The notes under the pieces are model-generated. The model worked only from the letters and a program-made list of their open reading frames with translations, made no database searches and was not told where the DNA came from. DNA of 64,000 nt. Origin: Spirogloea muscicola (taxonomy: Eukaryota > Streptophyta > Zygnematophyceae > Spirogloeales > Spirogloeaceae). The translations under genes and the position numbers were made by a program. The stretch covers positions 56,763 to 120,762 of the forward strand of contig WELB01000302.1 of assembly GCA_009602725.1 (NCBI GenBank). The letters are read 5' to 3'. Shown one piece after another: positions 45,462 through 58,015 of this stretch (its first letter is position 1; every line of letters starts with the position of its first letter).

Positions 45462-46493
45462 ATGGCCGCCACCTCCGTCTTCTTTGGGCAGGCCGTCGCC
45501 GCTCCCTCTGCCTTGGCCCTCAACAATGTCAAGGTAGGTGTGCAAATTGATGTGTTTATCCTTCCAAAGTACAGCGTTGTGCTGCAACTCTGCGACGCAC
45601 TCCTCGGCCTGCAGCTCGACGAGAATCCAATTGCTGGAAGCGGTCCGCATAACGAAAGCGCGGCGGCAATGCTCTACCTCCTGACTGAATACGATGATCA
45701 TAATCGCCACGTCTGTTTTGTCCAGGCCAAGCAGGAGAGCAGTGCTGCACCTGCGCCGGCGCTCGCTATTCGGGCGTCCGCTGAGGAGCCATCTTCGCGT
45801 CGGCAGGTCCTGAGCCTGGCGGCTGGCGTGCTTGCTGCAGGAGCCCTCTTCGCCACCCCCGCCAAGGCCGGCCTCATTGAGGATCTACTGGAGAAGAGCA
45901 AGGCTAACAAGGTCCACACTCGCCCTCAAAGCAGGACGCAGACACTTGGCAAGTAGGTCCGATGTTCCTTCCGCCAGCCTTCTCAAGCCGTGGAAGGCAG
46001 CAAGGCCTTGTGTTGATGAGCTCTTGGCGGTGTGTAATTGCAGGAGTTGAACGACGCCAAGCGGCTGGCGACTGTTGGCGCCAACACGGCGCGTGCCTAC
46101 ACTGTGCAGCAGGGCACCTGCCAGTTCCCTAACAACTTCACTGGTTGCGATGATCTTGCAAAGCGCCAGGTTCGCCCTCTGCTCCAGCAGTTAGCAGACT
46201 CTGCATTGGGCTCCAGCATTCTTAGGCAGCAGCTTTGAGATGCAATAAAGAAGTGAGTGAGGAGGCTCCCTACTTTACGATCTCAAAGGCCTTGTGGTGC
46301 TTGGGGCTTATTCATGCAGAATGTCAAATTCATCACGGACGACTTGGACCTGGAGTGTGTTGGTAAGGAGCCTGGCAAGTGCGCATCCAACAACCTCTGG
46401 AACAAGAATCTGCCGGCGCCCAAATTCAAGCAGGCTTCTGCCAACCGCAAATCCTCCCAGGGAAAGCCAACCACTGTTGCTCAGCCGTCGTAG
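45462..46493 (+). CDS. PSAN: photosystem I subunit N (PsaN) precursor
   Basis: Extrinsic lumenal subunit of photosystem I that helps plastocyanin dock. Four exons join in phase: 45462-45533, 45726-45911, 46044-46169 and 46320-46493 (TAG), giving 185 residues. The leader is bipartite: a stromal transit peptide (MAATSVFFGQAVAAPS..) and then a thylakoid signal with a twin arginine (SSRRQVLSLAAG) and an AKA cleavage site before GLIEDLLEKS. PsaN is known to use the Tat pathway, which agrees. The mature part is very like plant PsaN: ELNDAKRLATVGANTARAYT, CQFPNNFTGCDDLA, FITDDLDLECVGK and CASNNLW, with the four conserved cysteines. It continues about 28 residues past the usual end with a basic, Ser/Pro-rich tail (NLPAPKFKQ.. 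to VAQPS). Confidence 0.97.
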
Positions 46494-47145
46494 GCCTGCA
46501 CTACATGCGCCTCAGGGCTTGACTGACGCTGCACATGCAAGATCTGTCCAAACTATTCAAGATGTGCTACTTTCGAGAGGTTCTTAGGCTATCTCCGGCA
46601 AGCACTGGTGTGGGAGTGCACCCTGTATAATGTGAGTTGGTCAATGACGGGGCAGGTAGCACCTGCTTGGCATGACGAGGCTAAGAGCCAGTCCTTTCTT
46701 TTGCAGCTATCTCAGCTGCGCGTTTTGCTTGCTTCTTGGTGGGCTTTTTGCAACTGGGTGACAGTCACAGTGCCCCCCTGTGCTTGCAATGTAAGCTCTT
46801 TGCAAAGACAATAAGGTCATTGAATCTGCTAGAAACTGCTGCCTGAGCTTGACCAGGGGATGGGCTTCAATACTGGCATCTGAGAAATGGGCATGCCTGA
46901 ACAGGCCGTCGCTATGTAAAGGCCGCACATCTGTGGGCCAGTGTGTGACAACTGTGTTCAAGTAAGCAGCATAGGCAGGGAAAGTAACGCCTTAGTGCTA
47001 TTGGCATGCACGCCTATTAATGGCACGCACGGCACAGTATTAGCTCCGATAAGTAGTAGCTCTTGGAGAGAATCCAGCCAAACCTGGCACTTGGAGGAGG
47101 TTTGTGTGAAAAGGACAAAGCAGCAGCATTGATTGACTAATCTAT
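46494..47145. other. intergenic, 3' flanks of two convergent genes
   Basis: Holds the psaN 3' UTR. A TGTAA at 46790-46794, about 300 nt after the stop, is a possible poly(A) signal. The 3' UTR of the sorting nexin gene on the other strand also lies here. I see nothing else. Confidence 0.5.
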
Positions 47146-50100
47146 TTACACAGCCTTGTCACTTGCTGCGTCCAACCCAGCAGCCTCCTTGGCTATGTCG
47201 CCCCATTCAGCAACACTCAGGTCTGCAAATGCAATCTGGCACAAGCATCCACTCAACATAGTGAGGCTGATTCAAAGAGTTGGTGATGCATGTAAGTGCA
47301 GCTGCAGAGAACCTCCGTAAATGCACCAAATATGAAGTTTCTTAATTACAAGGAGCACTAGCCTATCCCTGACACATGCTGTACCTGTGCCCGTATAAAG
47401 CCGTCAAGCATGCCATGAAAATCAGTGTGGCGCTCAACTTCAAAGCGTTCAAATTCACCCCGATTTCGTTCCTGAATCATGGGGACACGGCATAACAGAG
47501 CCTGAGCAAGCGACTGATACCAAAAGTCCCGCTCACTCTGCGTGCTATTCGACAACCAACTGCTGATACTGAATCAGTAGGAGCAATACATGCATCTAGC
47601 AGCACTAGCAAAAGCGAAACACCTGCACAACATGGGGTGTACAGCATGCACATGGCCAGCGTACAATGATACGGTTGTATTCCAGTTGAGCAGCCTCGGA
47701 CGCCTTCTTAGTCTGTTCCACCTCTCTGCCCAGCTCCGCGATTCGCCGTATTCGTGCCTTGTCTCCTCCAAAAACCTTGGACTGAGCAGCTTCGAGCTTC
47801 TCAAGCTTTGCGTTCTTCGAGGCAAGGTCTGACGACAAAGTCTGCACTGTCAGCAAAGCCTGTCCTCGATCAGTGAATGCCGCATGAAGCCCCTGCATGA
47901 AGCCCAGGTACTCATGTAACTGGACCTGCAATAGAGAAACCAAGCAGGGGTTATTGACGGTGAGATATGATACATGATGGCCCCCTTGGTTTCTCAAAAG
48001 CTCCCTGCATCATGAAGCGGTACAGGGTGCTCCCTCTGAGCAGATTGCAGGTACATGGTCCTGCCATCTCATGCTTGCTCGAGACAGGCTACTCCTCCCA
48101 CCAAGGACATACCAGCTGCTGTACAATCTGGGCAGTTGCTTCTCTGGAGCGCCTGCTGATTTTAATGGCTGCATTGCCAGTCCTCTTGCAGTCAGCAGCA
48201 TGAATGCGGTGTACGGAGGGCGTAGTTGACATAGTAGCCTCCTTGACTTCGAATTTGGAGAGCTTGAGCAAGGCCATCCCAAGGTGAGCCATGACTTCTC
48301 CAAGCTCCTGCTGTGACTTTGTAAAGGCTTCTGCTTGTTGAGAAGCCTCTCCAAGGCGAGCCTCCAAGTCGAGTAGCTTCTCCTTCTTTTTGATATATTC
48401 GTGATCCTCCTCTGCACTTGCCGGCTGCAGTAAGACAATGTAAGTGAGATGCCTAACGAGAAACCCCCACTGTCAAAAGACAGGTATTTCTGAACACTGT
48501 CAGGCCTCTGCTACACTCATTAAAACTCGTGTTGCAAATGGCAAAGCATTAAACTCATATAAGCTGACATACCTTGGACCCGACCCATTCATTCGTAACA
48601 GACTGTTTCAGCTCCTTGAAAAGTCGGACAAGGTCCCTACCACCCTTGGCAGGTTGAACAGCATCCTTTGGCTGAATAACAATTGATGATTCTCCGAAGA
48701 GCTGGCAAACGATGCAGGCTGTCAGTCAGACCACGTGCTTTTTTCCAAGTCTGAAAGGTCGCTCGTAAGTCCAAGCAGATTGACAGAGAAGGAAGCATTG
48801 GCCCCGTCTAGTGACGCATCTGCTGGAGGACCTGCTATAAATTCTGGTATCTATAGATCTAGTTGCAATGTCATCTGATGCATACGGAACTTCCACTGCT
48901 TTAAAGGGGCTCTGGCAATGTTTGATATAAAGCCTTGACTTCAAGATGTACCATGAAGAATGAAAGCTGTAGGGTATACAATCATACCTGCCTGGGAAGG
49001 TTGGCAGCCCCGTCCAACATGCGAGATGCCATATCAACGTTCTGAGGCAGGGGCAATTTTTCCGGAGACTCGAGGAATATGCGAAGCTCCTCCGCTTTGC
49101 GTAGAACAGGATGTGCAGCCAGTCGCCGCAAATACCTCTCAAGTGCCAATCGTCTCATCTCCACAAATTCTTTGCTCTGCATGACCTGCCAGAGGAGTAG
49201 GTCACAACAGCAACGAGTCAGCTCGAGACTCGACTGAGAGTAGGCTCTGGCCACGTCTGGTAATATCCTACTAATGCAGCAGTCAAGCAGCTCAAGTTGG
49301 TGCGTCATTAGAAGGTAGCATTGACATGAAGCTTGACCCTTGTTTGCAGTTCACCTGGCTCTCTACGACACTCTTATCAGGCCTTGGAGGGATGAAGTAG
49401 CCCCGATAGCCTTCAGCAAGCCTGTCTGCTAGAGTAACAAAGTCCTTGAATCTTCTCCTCACCAATACCTCTTCACTGCAACACACAGACGGGAGGTATA
49501 AGTGACAAGCAAGAAATGCCTACTCTGCTGTGATGCTGGCATGCTTCAGTGTTACCACTGATAAGATAATCAACTCTCCACAATTGTGAACTTACAGCAG
49601 GTTCGTCATGATCACTCCTCACCTTTTAGATTCTGATATGTCCATTCTTGTTGTTACAAGATATGTGAAGTATGTGTTGCCGCCTGGAACAAGAGAGCTG
49701 TTGGGATCCACCACCTTCTGTGGATCTGAGACTGTTATGATAAGTTTCTGCTTTGATTGAAATAGAGATAATGCCCCAGTGCGTTTGGGAGCTCCGTTGG
49801 CTGCAACAGTAAGCATAGCCAGTGCATCAGCATTGCTGGCTTGGGGTAGAGCATGCAGCCCGTTACATTGCAAAGACTGCTGTCCAGAACACCAGCACAA
49901 CAACAGCGTTGTGTAAACCAGGCAGTTTGTCCTCCATTCACTTAAGTGTACAAGATGGCAAGTCCATGTGCGCGTTGCACTTGCAAGTTCCCCACTACTC
50001 GATTAGACAAAGGGACTCTTAGCGCAGTACAATGATTCCATCTCCCTAATGGAGCACAAAGAGAAGGACGACTGCATGAGTCGCAATTGTATGACAGGAG

Positions 50101-50255
50101 GATCTACAATTCAGCTGCATTTCTACACTTGGACAGCGAGCTTGACATCAGTACCTTGAGCTTCACCAGAATATGGGGCAGATATTGCATCTGCATATGA
50201 GGGAGGGTCGACAAGATCGTCCTCAAAAGGCACACGCACAAGCTCTGGCGGTGAC
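47146..50255 (-). CDS. sorting nexin (SNX1-like, PX-BAR)
   Basis: Retromer-associated sorting nexin that binds PI3P on endosomes through its PX domain and curves membranes with its BAR domain. Minus-strand exons: 50255-50155 (SPPELVRVPFEDDLVDPPSY), 49800-49623 (KLIITVSDPQKVVDPNSS, start of PX), 49475-49355 (VLVRRRFKDFVTLADRL; YRGYFIPPRPDKS) and 49185-48988 (EFVEMRRLALERYLRRLAAH). They continue 48701-48573 (LFKELKQSVTNEWVGSK), 48424-48113 (BAR), 47925-47665 (LHEYLGF; LLTVQTLSSDLASK; KVFGGDKARIRRI), 47471-47385 and 47222-47146 (stop TAA). The PX phosphoinositide-binding RR-F and P-P-R-P-K residues are present. The BAR part matches SNX1/2 throughout. The first exon was not fixed; candidate coding sequence lies at 50880-51054 (MCGTCAAHDAFQ..). 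Confidence 0.92.
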
Positions 50256-51239
50256 CTGTAGAGAAGCATAGGGCTCTGAATGACATCAATGAGCTGATCA
50301 GTCTGGCTTGCGTTTAGTGGCTAGTACCTTAACATTGTTTGCACATTTCTAGTAACAGAGCAGGACAATCTGCTGGTGATCGCTTCCTAGGCAATAATTG
50401 AGAGCAGAGAATAGGCACTCAGGAAGCTAGGCCAAAGTCATGAGCATGTCAATTCGAGAATGCTGACGCTCAAGTCGTGCACAAATCAAAGTCAAGCTTG
50501 CCGATGTTGTGCCTGGAGTCTGACAGCGGGTCACTTCCAGTCACCGAGCCGGTCCTCTTGCTAGTCATACTGCTCCGGTATTCAGAAGCTACAGGGCCTG
50601 CCGGACGCAGCAAGCACACCAACAAGAGATAAATGCGGCTGGCGTGCTATTTCAACTTCAACGGGGTCTCCTCTTATCAAGCATGTGGTTCAGCTAAGTC
50701 AGAAGTACTGGTATAAGCAATCTGTAGAGTGCTGCAACTCAAGCTGATCCCTCCACCAGGTGCCAAGAAGCTCCCTAGCTTTCGTTAGCGTATCTGTCAA
50801 AGGTAGGCCGTCCTTCCTTTTCATCGGCAGAAAGCACAAGGCTAGCTGAGGTGCAGGTATGCGGAGCACGTCCAGGGGCAGTGCCCGGCACCCTGACCTG
50901 TTGTTTGATCGAGAGCCAGGCTCTCCATTCCATCTTCAGCCTCAGCACGGCCATCATTGGGCCCCATCATGTCGCTGAGACTGGCAAGCGCCTCCAACGG
51001 GCCGCCTGCGGCCAAGGCCTGGAACGCGTCGTGTGCTGCACACGTACCGCACACAAGGCTGCCCTACGAGAACCGGGCCCAAGCGGTCACGCTCACTTCG
51101 CCCTGGCACTTGCTCAACTGGGCGCACCTGCCGCCTCCACCGCCGCCGCCGCAGAAGGCTGCGGACTGCTTCAGGAGACAGGGTGAATTGTGGCTTCTTG
51201 TGCGTTGAGCTCCGGAGCTTCTCCGCCTGACGGCCGCTT

Positions 51240-51925
51240 GCTGCCGTCAAGCGGATGGCACGCCGCGCTATCGCACGTCCAGGCCTGGAGGAGAAGGCGC
51301 GCGGTGCGCATGACATGAAAGGGAAAGTCAGGACGGCGGAAAGTGGGATGTGCTCCAGGTCTACAATTGGCCTTCGGCTGCCGTCACAAGCACCGGTTTC
51401 CCGACGTCGGCTGCCCTTTCGCACGGTGCACCTTACAAGCCGACCTTGGGCTACTGCAGCTGCGGCTGCGGCGTCCGACCCGACGGTGGGAGCGTGGGCC
51501 CTGTCTGTGCCCTGGAAAGGGAGAAGGCGCGCGGTGCGCATGAAATTGAAAGGGAGGCCAATTCAAGCCTTACAAATGTCCTCTTAACTGGGTAATGAGC
51601 TGGCTAAGGGGGACACCAATATCCCCGAGTGAGCACATGCATATCTGACAAGCTAAGCTGAGGCGCCAAACCACCACCACGGAAGCCATTAGCCTGTGCT
51701 AATGCACGACCAGCACGCTGGTGTGGAAGAGCCTTCCTTTTTGGAAGTGCCGTTCCTTTCATGGGATTCGTGGGTCTTCGGTCGACAACCAACGACGGCA
51801 AAGCCCGCGGAGCGTGCCACTCTTGCGCGCCCCCGCCGGCCGCCTGCCCCGCGCCCAAGCCACGGAGGGCGCCCGCGCCCGCAGATTGAACGAGTATCAT
51901 CGTTACTCAAGGGGCTGAGAGCCTG
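51240..51925 (-). mobile_element. LINE debris with motif D copies
   Basis: On the minus strand 51900-51604 ends with AGRALAQANGF..LSDMHVLTRGYW, the C-terminus of another diverged LINE subfamily. On the plus strand, motif D (GAGAAGGCGCGCGGTGCGCA) occurs twice, at 51292-51330 and 51517-51555. No intact domain remains. Confidence 0.55.
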
Positions 51926-52145
51926 GTCGTAAGGATCTCCTGGGCGGACTGGGAGGCCATCATGCAGCCCGCTGCGCCCCGCATCTCAAAAGCGGACCTT
52001 GCGAGCAGGCGGATGCGATCGTGCCCTGCCGCATCCGCACCCCTGTGAACGAGAGGCCTTCAACGACGTCAGTCATGAACAGCAGCATCATGAGTGGGCG
52101 CCAGTGTCCAGCCTTGAGATAGGAGGGGCTGTCCCCTCTTAAGAC

Positions 52146-55100
52146 ATGGCCGTTGCAAGGAACTCAGTAGAGGAACCATTGGACTCTCCAGGCGATGAGG
52201 ACTTTCGGTCAGCTAAGTTCTTCTACAGCGGGGGCTACAGTACCCCGAGGGCTGAGAGAGATGCTAGCCTTTTGAAGGTGATGATGACATCCATAAGGTC
52301 AGCCACAGATTCACATGCGGCTCAATCTCGCCAAGATGATTGTGGTACACGGCCTTGCGTCTCAACAGATCCCTCAAGCACCTGGCTGCGTGAGGAAGGA
52401 TAGGGTCATACGGCAAGCCAAAATGTTGCTAGTAGTTGCGAAGCACACTTTGTACGTGCCAGCAGGACTTGCAATTTTGCGACCTTGATGCTCTTCTGAG
52501 TAAGAGATGACATGCATTAGTGGGCTGCTCTTGTGCTTTGACACGCAGGAAGCTCTAGCAACTGGCTTCTGAATGATTTAGCCTGTAGTAAGTTGCGCAG
52601 CCATTGCTAAGTCGTGAGTCTGCCTTCTATTGAAATATAGGATGGTGCCGGAAGTTGCCGTAGAGACCCCTACTTCCGCTTTCAAAGAAGCTCCCACAGA
52701 AGCAGATGATGATGCTGTGTCCCTACTCCATAGGTGAGGTGCAGATGAACTATCTGCAATCTGGTTGCAATCTGCTGAGCAAAGCTGCTGTATTTCCTTG
52801 TTATCTATAGGCCAGGCGCAGGTAGTCACCGTAGTTATCCCTGAGAGGTCAATTTAAGCTCGTAAATTCGCCCTTAATCTTCCTGTACTCTTCTCCATGG
52901 GGTCCTGCAGCAAGCTGATAATCTGACCGTAATCATATTATGATGCTTCATGTCCCTAGTAGCAAGTTGAGCGGGGAGCTTGACTATGATGATCTGGTCT
53001 TCTCGCCTGTCAATTATCCAAGTCATCGGGTAGGCCCAACTTCTCCTGTGATCCTGTACAGTAAGTCAAGCAAGCTCTGTGCACAGCTCTGAGTCATAAT
53101 CTGCTGAGTGCAGGTCAATGTGACCAAACAGCAGAAGGAAAGGCAAACCTGCACCAAGTATGCCCTGATCAGAGCAGATAATATTTCATAGCGTGCACTA
53201 GAAGGTAAGGAATGAGCTATACTTTGTCATTGATTGCTGTGATTTCACTGTACTTTGTGTGGCAGACGCCCTTTTATCGCCGTTGCTTTGGATTCCTGCT
53301 GAAGCGACCGCTCGTTGGGGTTATGATATTTGCAGCAATTATAATACTCTTAGTTGCTGGTCGCAGTGCACAACATCTGCCAGCCTGCCACAATATCTTA
53401 CTCATAGGTAACAGATGTAATCAAGTGGCTCACAACGGCAATAAGAATGCTGGTTGTAGTCATGTACTTCTGCTAATTCATGGTCCTTCCCTGCAAGTCA
53501 TAATACTGACTGCCGTTAGTCAAATGTCTGGTGCAGTGCCCACAGTGGCAGATATGTCTTTGAAAGAGAAACTTGGGCAGATGATAATGGCCAGTATGGT
53601 TGACCTGAATAATGGCAAGGACATTAGTACATACTTTCTCGGAGCAGTGACAAGCCAGCCTGGCGAGCACCCTCGATCTGGAGCATCAGCAAAGGACTGG
53701 GCAGACATGACTTCATTGTACCAAGCCAGGGCTTTGAGTACAAGATTACGGATTCCAATAATCTATGGTGTTGAGGCCAATCATGGACATGGCTCTGTTT
53801 ACGGCGCAACAATCTTCCCCCACGCGATTGGGCTTGGAGCAACTGGCAACCATTCATTACTCCAGCTTGTGGCCTTTGCAGGTCAGCGCCAGCCTCCTGG
53901 TTCACAAGCCAGAGAGTAGGTTCTTGTCAAGACCTCTGTGCAATGCCAGCATCAGATTGTGATGAGAGTCTGGTCTCTGAGCAACGTAACACCAAGGTTC
54001 TGAACTTGCACTAGCACCATGGTGTAGTTTACGTGTGAATAAGAAGTAAGCTAGTGCAGTTGCATGCATAAGGCTAGCAAAGTATCAGATTGCCTATTTT
54101 CTGCATAGTCATGGCTAATGTCAATGTTTCTTGCACCTAGCAGTTGCTGAAGAGATGGCTGCCACAGGCATTCGTTGGAATCTTGGCCCTATGCTTTCCA
54201 CTTGCCTGGATCCACGGTGGGGAAGATGTTACGAGTGTTTCAGTGAAAGCAAGCACCTAGTATCAGCCCTTAACACGCAGCTGACCGGATTCTCAGGGGA
54301 TCCAACCAGTTTAGAGAAGTCAGAAACGAGAAGGTGATTTCACAAGGCCGTGAATCAAGGCAAGACTTGGATATAGATAAATCGGTGTTTGCGATGAGTT
54401 TCACTTACATAGTCTATCTTTGTTCTTTTGTGCTGAGAGAATTATTTGCTTATTTGTGAGCCAACAACATCAGCGTTGAATGGAATTGGCAGCTGGTTTG
54501 TGCTGCTACTGGAAACATTTGTTGGTGTCAAGGACGTGTCTCTCGCACTGACCAGCTTCTAGCCAGTTCTCTCAGGGAGTTGGTGGCAACTTGCGGTAAA
54601 TTCTTCTATGGAGCAGGTGGCACAGCAAGTGCTTTGACTAGTGGAGACACAGAAGGCTCAGATGCATTTGTGCGATCTCTAGACTTCCTCTCGTTTTTTG
54701 ATGCGCGGGTGAGGTAAGATTTTGAATGGCGAGAGGGTCAGGGCAGTTCATGCAATCTTGAAATTGGTATACAATCTGCGCAAGGAGTCAGTATGTTTAG
54801 ACGTAAGTGGCCCTCTATATCTGATGTTGAGTGTTGTGGCATCCTTGAATACTGTCGGCACCTTGTATGTGATGCCATACCGATTAAGTCGCAATCCGCT
54901 AGGTCGAGAGGAATACGTGCAACATCCTCGTATACAAGAGCAGGACTAGGAGCAGGGCAATCTGTTTTCTCAAAGAACTGTGTTGCAGTGCTTACTGAGC
55001 TCTTTCCTGGTATGCAGGGGCATCAATTCCTTCATGCTTAACAATGGCAGCATCAATGGGTCATCTGTGCATGGCAACCCCTACTTCGCAAATACTTTGC

Positions 55101-56887
55101 GAAAGCAGTTGGGCTTTGAAGGGCCGATTGTATCTGCTCATGGGGGACTCAAGAGCATCCCAGGAAGTTGGGTTACTCAGGTAAATCAAATCTTCATTCT
55201 CTCTGTGCTGTGTCTAAATGCTCGCAAGTGGCAAATGCTCGCAAGTGGTCAACAAATAATACAAGTAAAAGGTGGTGAGAGAATATCAGTCCTGGCTGCA
55301 AGTCCAAGGTGACACTTCTCAAGTGCTCGGAGATTAATAAAGTTCATCGATGGGCTGCATCGGCAATACTTATGTATCACATGGACTGTATCTGATGCAG
55401 GTCCGCAGGGCAGTCAATGCTGGCATTGACATGATCCAGCCAGGACCTGGTCAATACCTCCGCCTATTACAGACCTTGGAAACTGAGGTCAAGGAAGGCC
55501 GCATTAGTGAACATCAAGTGGATGCTGCTGTGCAGCGAATTTTGAGAATGAAGATTGCCCTCGGTCTATTTGAGAGTCCTTGCTCTCCTGGCCCATATGA
55601 ATTGGCCTTGGACTCAGTAGGTTCAGCACAACATCGTCAAATCGCTAAAGAGTATTCCCTGCTCTTATCATGTCACTTTTTATGGAATCGTCTGGCCAGC
55701 ACAAAGTCATAAGGCTTGATTCTAGCGCATATTTATAAAGCGGCGTCACTCTCTACAGCTATCCACGTGTCTGCTTATGGTATTGGTAGAGTAAATACCG
55801 AGAGTGATGTAGAAGACTGTACTTAGGCAGTTGTAATCAGCCATGTCAGGCGGTATAGAGCACTCACTAGTCCTGGATGCCATGGAATCAGAGTGAACAG
55901 CATTATGCCTCATGGATGTGATCCTGTGGTCTGCACAGTTGACTAAGCAAGCCTCTTTGTTGCCATGCAGAGCTGTACGTCAATCCTTGGTACTTCTTAA
56001 GGATGGCGGCAATGGGAGGGACAAGCTTCTACCCTTGGAAACACGGGGCAAAACCTACTATTTGACTGGAAGCCATGCTGACAACCTGGGATACCAATGT
56101 GGTGGCTGGACTCTCTCTGTGCAGGGTAGCGGAGGTCGTATCACAATTGGTAAGGCAGATCTCACAAAGCTCTGATGTACTTGATTCCTGTTATTGACAG
56201 ATCATCTCTGATCTGTCCTTCTGTGGGTGCCTTGTCATGGGCACATTGGTGATCCTTGGGCCCCAATTCTAGCAGTGTCCTCTGCTCCCTTCAGGTTTCA
56301 GCCATACTCCCTTTACATCAAGGAGAACATCACATTCTAGTGGGACTGATTGGATATTTGTTCTCTATACCTCAGGGACCACGGTGCGCGAAGCATTTGA
56401 GACTATTCTGGGAAGCAGCGCAGAGCTCATCTATGAGTTGCAGCCATCAAGCAACATTTCTGCACACTACGGCGTAGTGATCATTGGGGAGGCACCCTAT
56501 GCAGAGACTCCAGGAGATGAAGCAAATCAGCCCAAAAGCAAAAGCTTGCAGCTGGACAGCGCTGCTCGAACCACCATTAGCACAGTTTGCAGCTCTATGC
56601 CATGCATACTTGTGTTGATAACCGGCAGGCCGCTGATTGTGGAAGATCTCCTAGAACTAGTGCACACCCTTGTAGTTGCATGGCTGCCCGGAACAGAGGG
56701 CCTTGGCATAGCCGAAGTGCTGCTCCAAGAAGATCTGGACTTCACTGGCGTGCTGCCAGTCACGTGGCCCAAGTCTGTATCGCAGCTTCCATACCCAGAT
56801 TCTCAAGATGGAGCACCTCTGTTCCCGTTTGGCTACGGGCTGACCAAGAACGGGAGCCGCCTTCAAAGACCCAAAGGGCACCATTGA
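52146..56887 (+). CDS. GH3 beta-glucosidase homologue, membrane-anchored, active site altered
   Basis: Glycoside hydrolase family 3 homologue, closest in layout to plant beta-glucan exohydrolases. N-terminal exons (from Met 52146; ~52640-52735; ~52965-53030) give a cytosolic acidic segment. Exon 53266-53407 gives one strong transmembrane helix (GVMIFAAIIILLVAG), so the enzyme domain should face the lumen or outside. GH3 parts follow: SLKEKLGQMIMASMVD, YGVEANHGHGSVYGATIFPH, LDPRWGRCYECFSES, GKFFYGAGGT, GFEGPIVSAHGGL and AGIDMIQPGPGQ. The second domain has SLVLLKDGG, GSHADNLGYQCGGWT, VVIIGEAPYAETPGDE, VVAWLPGTEGLG and PLFPFGYGL, then the stop (56885-56887). Relatives have SDW at the nucleophile, KHFVGDGGT and GIDAVHGH; here the nucleophile Asp is Ala, KH is KF, the loop Asp is Ala and the substrate-binding Asp is Glu. 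The acid/base Glu in GExPYAE is kept. No stop breaks the recognised exons. Some exon borders are approximate. Confidence 0.88.
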
Positions 56888-57290
56888 TTGTGCAACTACT
56901 TTCTGTTACCGTGGACGGCACTGTGCCTGCATCATTGGCTAGTCACTTGCGTCGCGCATAGCTGCAATGTGCAAGGACCATAACGGGCTGCACACGTCAT
57001 CGAATCATGGAGAAGTCCTTGCTGCGCTTCGACCAAGACAAGTGGGGGGGGGGGCCAAGTGCAGCAACTAATGTGCCGTGGCAATGGCAGGGGCACGTCC
57101 CAAGCAGGGACTCTGGGGGAGAGCAAAACAAGGTGTGCGCACGGTGCGCATGATGTGAAAGGGAGGACAATGCGAGCCTTACAGTGCCATAGTAATGGAG
57201 GAATAGGCTGCCTTTCGAAGGCGGGAGTGCCCAAGGCAGAAGGCGTAACCTTCAATTACGCAAAAGAAGGAAAGCGCGGCCCAATTTATT
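56888..57290. other. intergenic with motif D
   Basis: 3' flank of the GH3 gene. Motif D lies near 57128-57170 (GCACGGTGCGCATGATGTGAA). A G9 run lies at 57044-57052. No gene seen. Confidence 0.45.
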
Positions 57291-57395
57291 GGTGGCTGTG
57301 AGAGGCCAGCCCAAAGGAGTGGACAAGGTCCGAAGGGGAAAAGAGAGAGGCGCGCGGGGGGAGGCCAATTCAAGCCAGTACATTTTCAAGGCAGA
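57275..57395 (-). repeat. family-A hairpin tail and flank
   Basis: Reverse family-A unit at about 57275-57325: GCGCGGCCCAATTTATTGGTGGC, then TGTGAGAGGCCAGCCCAAAGG and AGTGGACAAGGTCC. In this copy the second hairpin arm has changed to CCAATTTATTGG and still pairs perfectly. Confidence 0.65.
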
Positions 57396-58015
57396 ATCTA
57401 GCGCAAATCAAATCAGTCTACGGAGGCCAATTCAGACTGCAGTAAACGCAAAAGCATTGTGGAGAGCTCGGCCGTCTCGTACGGCGTGGCTGTCGGGGTG
57501 ATCCAGGCGCGGCCGCTCAGGCCCACTATCCCCCCACTGCCGAGAGCGGGCAGTGATCGCTGCTCGGTTCCCCGCCTGGCGCGGTGCCCGCCGCCTCAGC
57601 GCGGCGCGAGCGCCTCCCCTCCGAGGGGCGCCCGCGCCCGACTCCCGGCTTGGGGCGGGCAGGCCCTCGACGCGGCGCCCTGGGCCCCGGCAGGCGCCGC
57701 CGATTCCGCAGCCTCGCTACGCCCCCGCTCGGGTCACAGGCAGCCGCTATACTGCCCAGCACAGAAAACTAGTAGAGCTCGCCGCTCACATAGCGCCTCG
57801 TAGCTCTTGCGCCGGCAACGGTGTGGGATAATCACGTGGACTGCGTCAAAAGGGTGGCTCCGGCGCCACCCTTTCCACTGGAGTACAACGATTCGTGAGC
57901 ATAGTCGGCGACCAATCGCCGCAATCTGGGCTTTGGACAAGATCCCGCTGCTCCGGAACGAGAAGAATCGCATCCAAATTTCATCCAGGTGGCTTCCGTC
58001 ATTTAGGCCCTGCGA
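57396..58015. other. GC-rich intergenic block, no gene recognised
   Basis: Includes a very GC-rich part (57500-57760). Its open frames in several phases are Arg/Pro/Ala-rich and look compositional. I find no domain or splice pattern. Confidence 0.4.

Noticed and set aside
57500-57830. Overlapping Arg/Pro-rich frames as a small gene
   Set aside because: Several frames on both strands are open at once because of GC-rich sequence; nothing conserved is seen.
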